From Verrucomicrobia bacterium GWC2_42_7 (lineage in GTDB: Bacteria > Verrucomicrobiota > Verrucomicrobiia > Opitutales > GWC2-42-7-A), in contig MIDO01000040.1 of assembly GCA_001831055.1 (NCBI GenBank), forward strand, positions 7,602 through 13,726: 6,125 nt of DNA. The letters are read 5' to 3'. Of the stretch, positions 4,938-6,125 are shown piece by piece. The position numbers were made by a program, and so were the translations under genes. Numbering within the stretch: position 1 is the first letter of the stretch; every line of letters begins with the position of its first letter. Below the pieces are notes generated by a model. That model ran no database searches, was not told the DNA's origin, and saw only the letters and a program-made list of their open reading frames with translations.

Positions 4938-6098
4938 ATGAAACCGCAAGAAAAAGCTGAAGATTCTTTCCTTGGACTCTATTGTCACGTACCTTTTTGT
5001 CCCCATCGGTGTGCCTATTGCGCGTTTTATCATGAACCTCCCAAACGTGAATGGATCGATCGCTATCTTGATGGCATTCAAAAAGAAGTCGCCTCAATAA
5101 CAGTACACTCCTTGCCAAAAACCATTTTTTTCGGGGGAGGCACTCCCGGTATTCTGTCCACCAAAGACTTCCAATCATTAAGTTCATCGATTCTGTCCCT
5201 ATCAGACGGCCATAAGTCCCTCGGTACAAACAGACCAGTCGAATGGACAGTCGAAATGGCTCCTTCAACCGTCAAGGAAGATAAGTTACTCCTAATGAAA
5301 GAATTAGGAATAACACGCATTTCACTCGGAATCCAAAGCTTCAACCCACACACCCTCAATACATTAGGACGACGCCACTCGGCAAAACAAGCGTTGCTGG
5401 CCTATGAACTCATTAGGGAATTTGCCTTCGATGTAAACATCGACCTGATGTTTGCCATCCCCAGCCAAACCTTGGAATCTTGGTCAAGTGACCTTCAGAA
5501 AGCCATTGAAATCCAACCTGATCACATCTCTACCTACTGCTTTACCCACGAAGAAAACACACCCTTTGACCTCAAACTTTCACCAGATAAATCCCTTTCA
5601 AAAGAAGAATCAGACCTCCTTTTTTACGAAAAAACCTGGGATTATCTTCCCGAAAATGGTTTTATACACTACGAAATTTCCAACTTTGCCCGCCCGGGCA
5701 AACAATGCCTGCATAACCTCAACACCTGGGATATGGGCGAATGGATAGGAATCGGCCCAGCAGCCGCCTCCCAGTACAACCAAACTCGCTACAACAACCC
5801 CGCTTCCATCGAAAAATGGTACGAGTCCCTCTCCCACCAAACACCTTTTGAAAATATCACCCCCCTAACACCCGAATCCCTCGCCACAGACGCCCTCATG
5901 TTCGGCCTACGAAAAATCCAAGGGGTCAACCTCGATTCCCTCTCCTCCCGATACGCCATCGACCTCCGTAAAAAATACGCCCCCCTACTCCATTCCCTCT
6001 CCGAAAATAAACTCCTTATCCAAGAAGGCCCCCACATCCGCCTCTCCCGCCCCGGCCTCCTCCTCTCCGATTCCATCGCTTTGGATTTTTTAGAGTAA
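4938..6098 (+). CDS. hemW: HemW-like radical SAM heme chaperone (HemN family)
   Basis: The 386-residue product is a full-length member of the HemN/HemW family. CPHRCAYC (Cys21, Cys25, Cys28) is the radical SAM CxxxCxxC motif that holds the [4Fe-4S] cluster. GGGTPG (66-71) contacts SAM. RISLGIQSF (127-135), NIDLMFAIPSQT (167-178), HEENTPF (204-210) and HYEISNFARPG (244-254) are family landmarks. The C-terminal HemN_C domain covers about 315-380. The residue two after the third Cys is Phe30, and the length is HemW-like. Proteins of this group bind heme and are thought to deliver it, rather than act as coproporphyrinogen dehydrogenase; older annotations often say the latter. The VEMAPS segment (105-110) differs from the usual EANP. 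The start is the first Met after a candidate promoter, without a Shine-Dalgarno sequence. Third codon positions become very C-rich over the last third. Confidence 0.93.
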   Translation: MKPQEKAEDSFLGLYCHVPFCPHRCAYCAFYHEPPKREWIDRYLDGIQKEVASITVHSLPKTIFFGGGTPGILSTKDFQSLSSSILSLSDGHKSLGTNRPVEWTVEMAPSTVKEDKLLLMKELGITRISLGIQSFNPHTLNTLGRRHSAKQALLAYELIREFAFDVNIDLMFAIPSQTLESWSSDLQKAIEIQPDHISTYCFTHEENTPFDLKLSPDKSLSKEESDLLFYEKTWDYLPENGFIHYEISNFARPGKQCLHNLNTWDMGEWIGIGPAAASQYNQTRYNNPASIEKWYESLSHQTPFENITPLTPESLATDALMFGLRKIQGVNLDSLSSRYAIDLRKKYAPLLHSLSENKLLIQEGPHIRLSRPGLLLSDSIALDFLE

Positions 6099-6104
6099 GG
6101 GTGC

Positions 6105-6125
6105 TTTTTTTGGGGAAAACCCATT
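6105..6125. repeat. Family R hairpin 2, left arm only, cut by the window end
   Basis: The bases match the left arm of hairpin 2 of copy D (3482-3500), including ttttggggaaaaccca. The rest lies beyond the window. It starts about 6 bases past the hemW stop codon and is preceded by a T-run, so a complete hairpin could mark the hemW 3' end. Orientation is not certain because the arm is part of a palindrome. Confidence 0.55.

Noticed and set aside
4894..5268. 124-codon minus-strand frame and other frames inside hemW
   Set aside because: They are shadows of a clear full-length hemW on the opposite strand.
1..6125. CRISPR array
   Set aside because: The repeats are palindromic, irregularly spaced, of varied length and in both orientations, and there are no cas genes.

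Overview
The window looks like chromosomal DNA of a moderately AT-rich bacterium. It has five confident protein genes, separated by intergenic DNA crowded with hairpin-forming repeats. The L28 protein sequence and the mix of genes suggest the Verrucomicrobia side of the PVC group, perhaps Opitutae. That assignment is inferred from memory of families and was not tested. No tRNA, rRNA, CRISPR array, transposase, phage gene or defence system was seen.

Layout. Positions 1-515 hold no credible gene but contain two copies of a two-hairpin repeat (family R), a nested cloverleaf-like inverted repeat, and a half copy of a second repeat (family H). Next comes an exported beta-class carbonic anhydrase on the minus strand (516-1343). 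An 840-base gap (1344-2183) follows, with a long imperfect inverted repeat, one copy of a short repeat (family I), a full family H copy and an 18-bp hairpin. Then come rpmB (ribosomal protein L28, minus, 2184-2414), another repeat cluster, a PlsC-type acyltransferase (minus, 2840-3463), a third repeat cluster (3464-3872), a lipoprotein with an IPT/TIG-like domain (minus, 3873-4772), a 165-base divergent promoter region, and hemW (plus, 4938-6098). The window ends inside another family R copy.

The genes do not form a pathway: they are a periplasmic CO2/bicarbonate enzyme, a ribosomal protein, a phospholipid acyltransferase, a surface lipoprotein and a heme-chaperone radical SAM protein. The wide repeat-filled gaps suggest that each is transcribed on its own. 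None has a recognisable Shine-Dalgarno sequence.

The most unusual content is the repeat landscape. Family R copies have different stem sequences but keep their pairing. When read in one common direction, their loops are of GNRA or GNA type. Hairpin 2 of family R lies just past the 3' end of at least three genes, facing them. Family H is a separate repeat of about 100-130 bp with imperfect terminal inverted repeats. Whether these act as RNA structures, transcription terminators or mobile non-coding DNA cannot be decided from this window.
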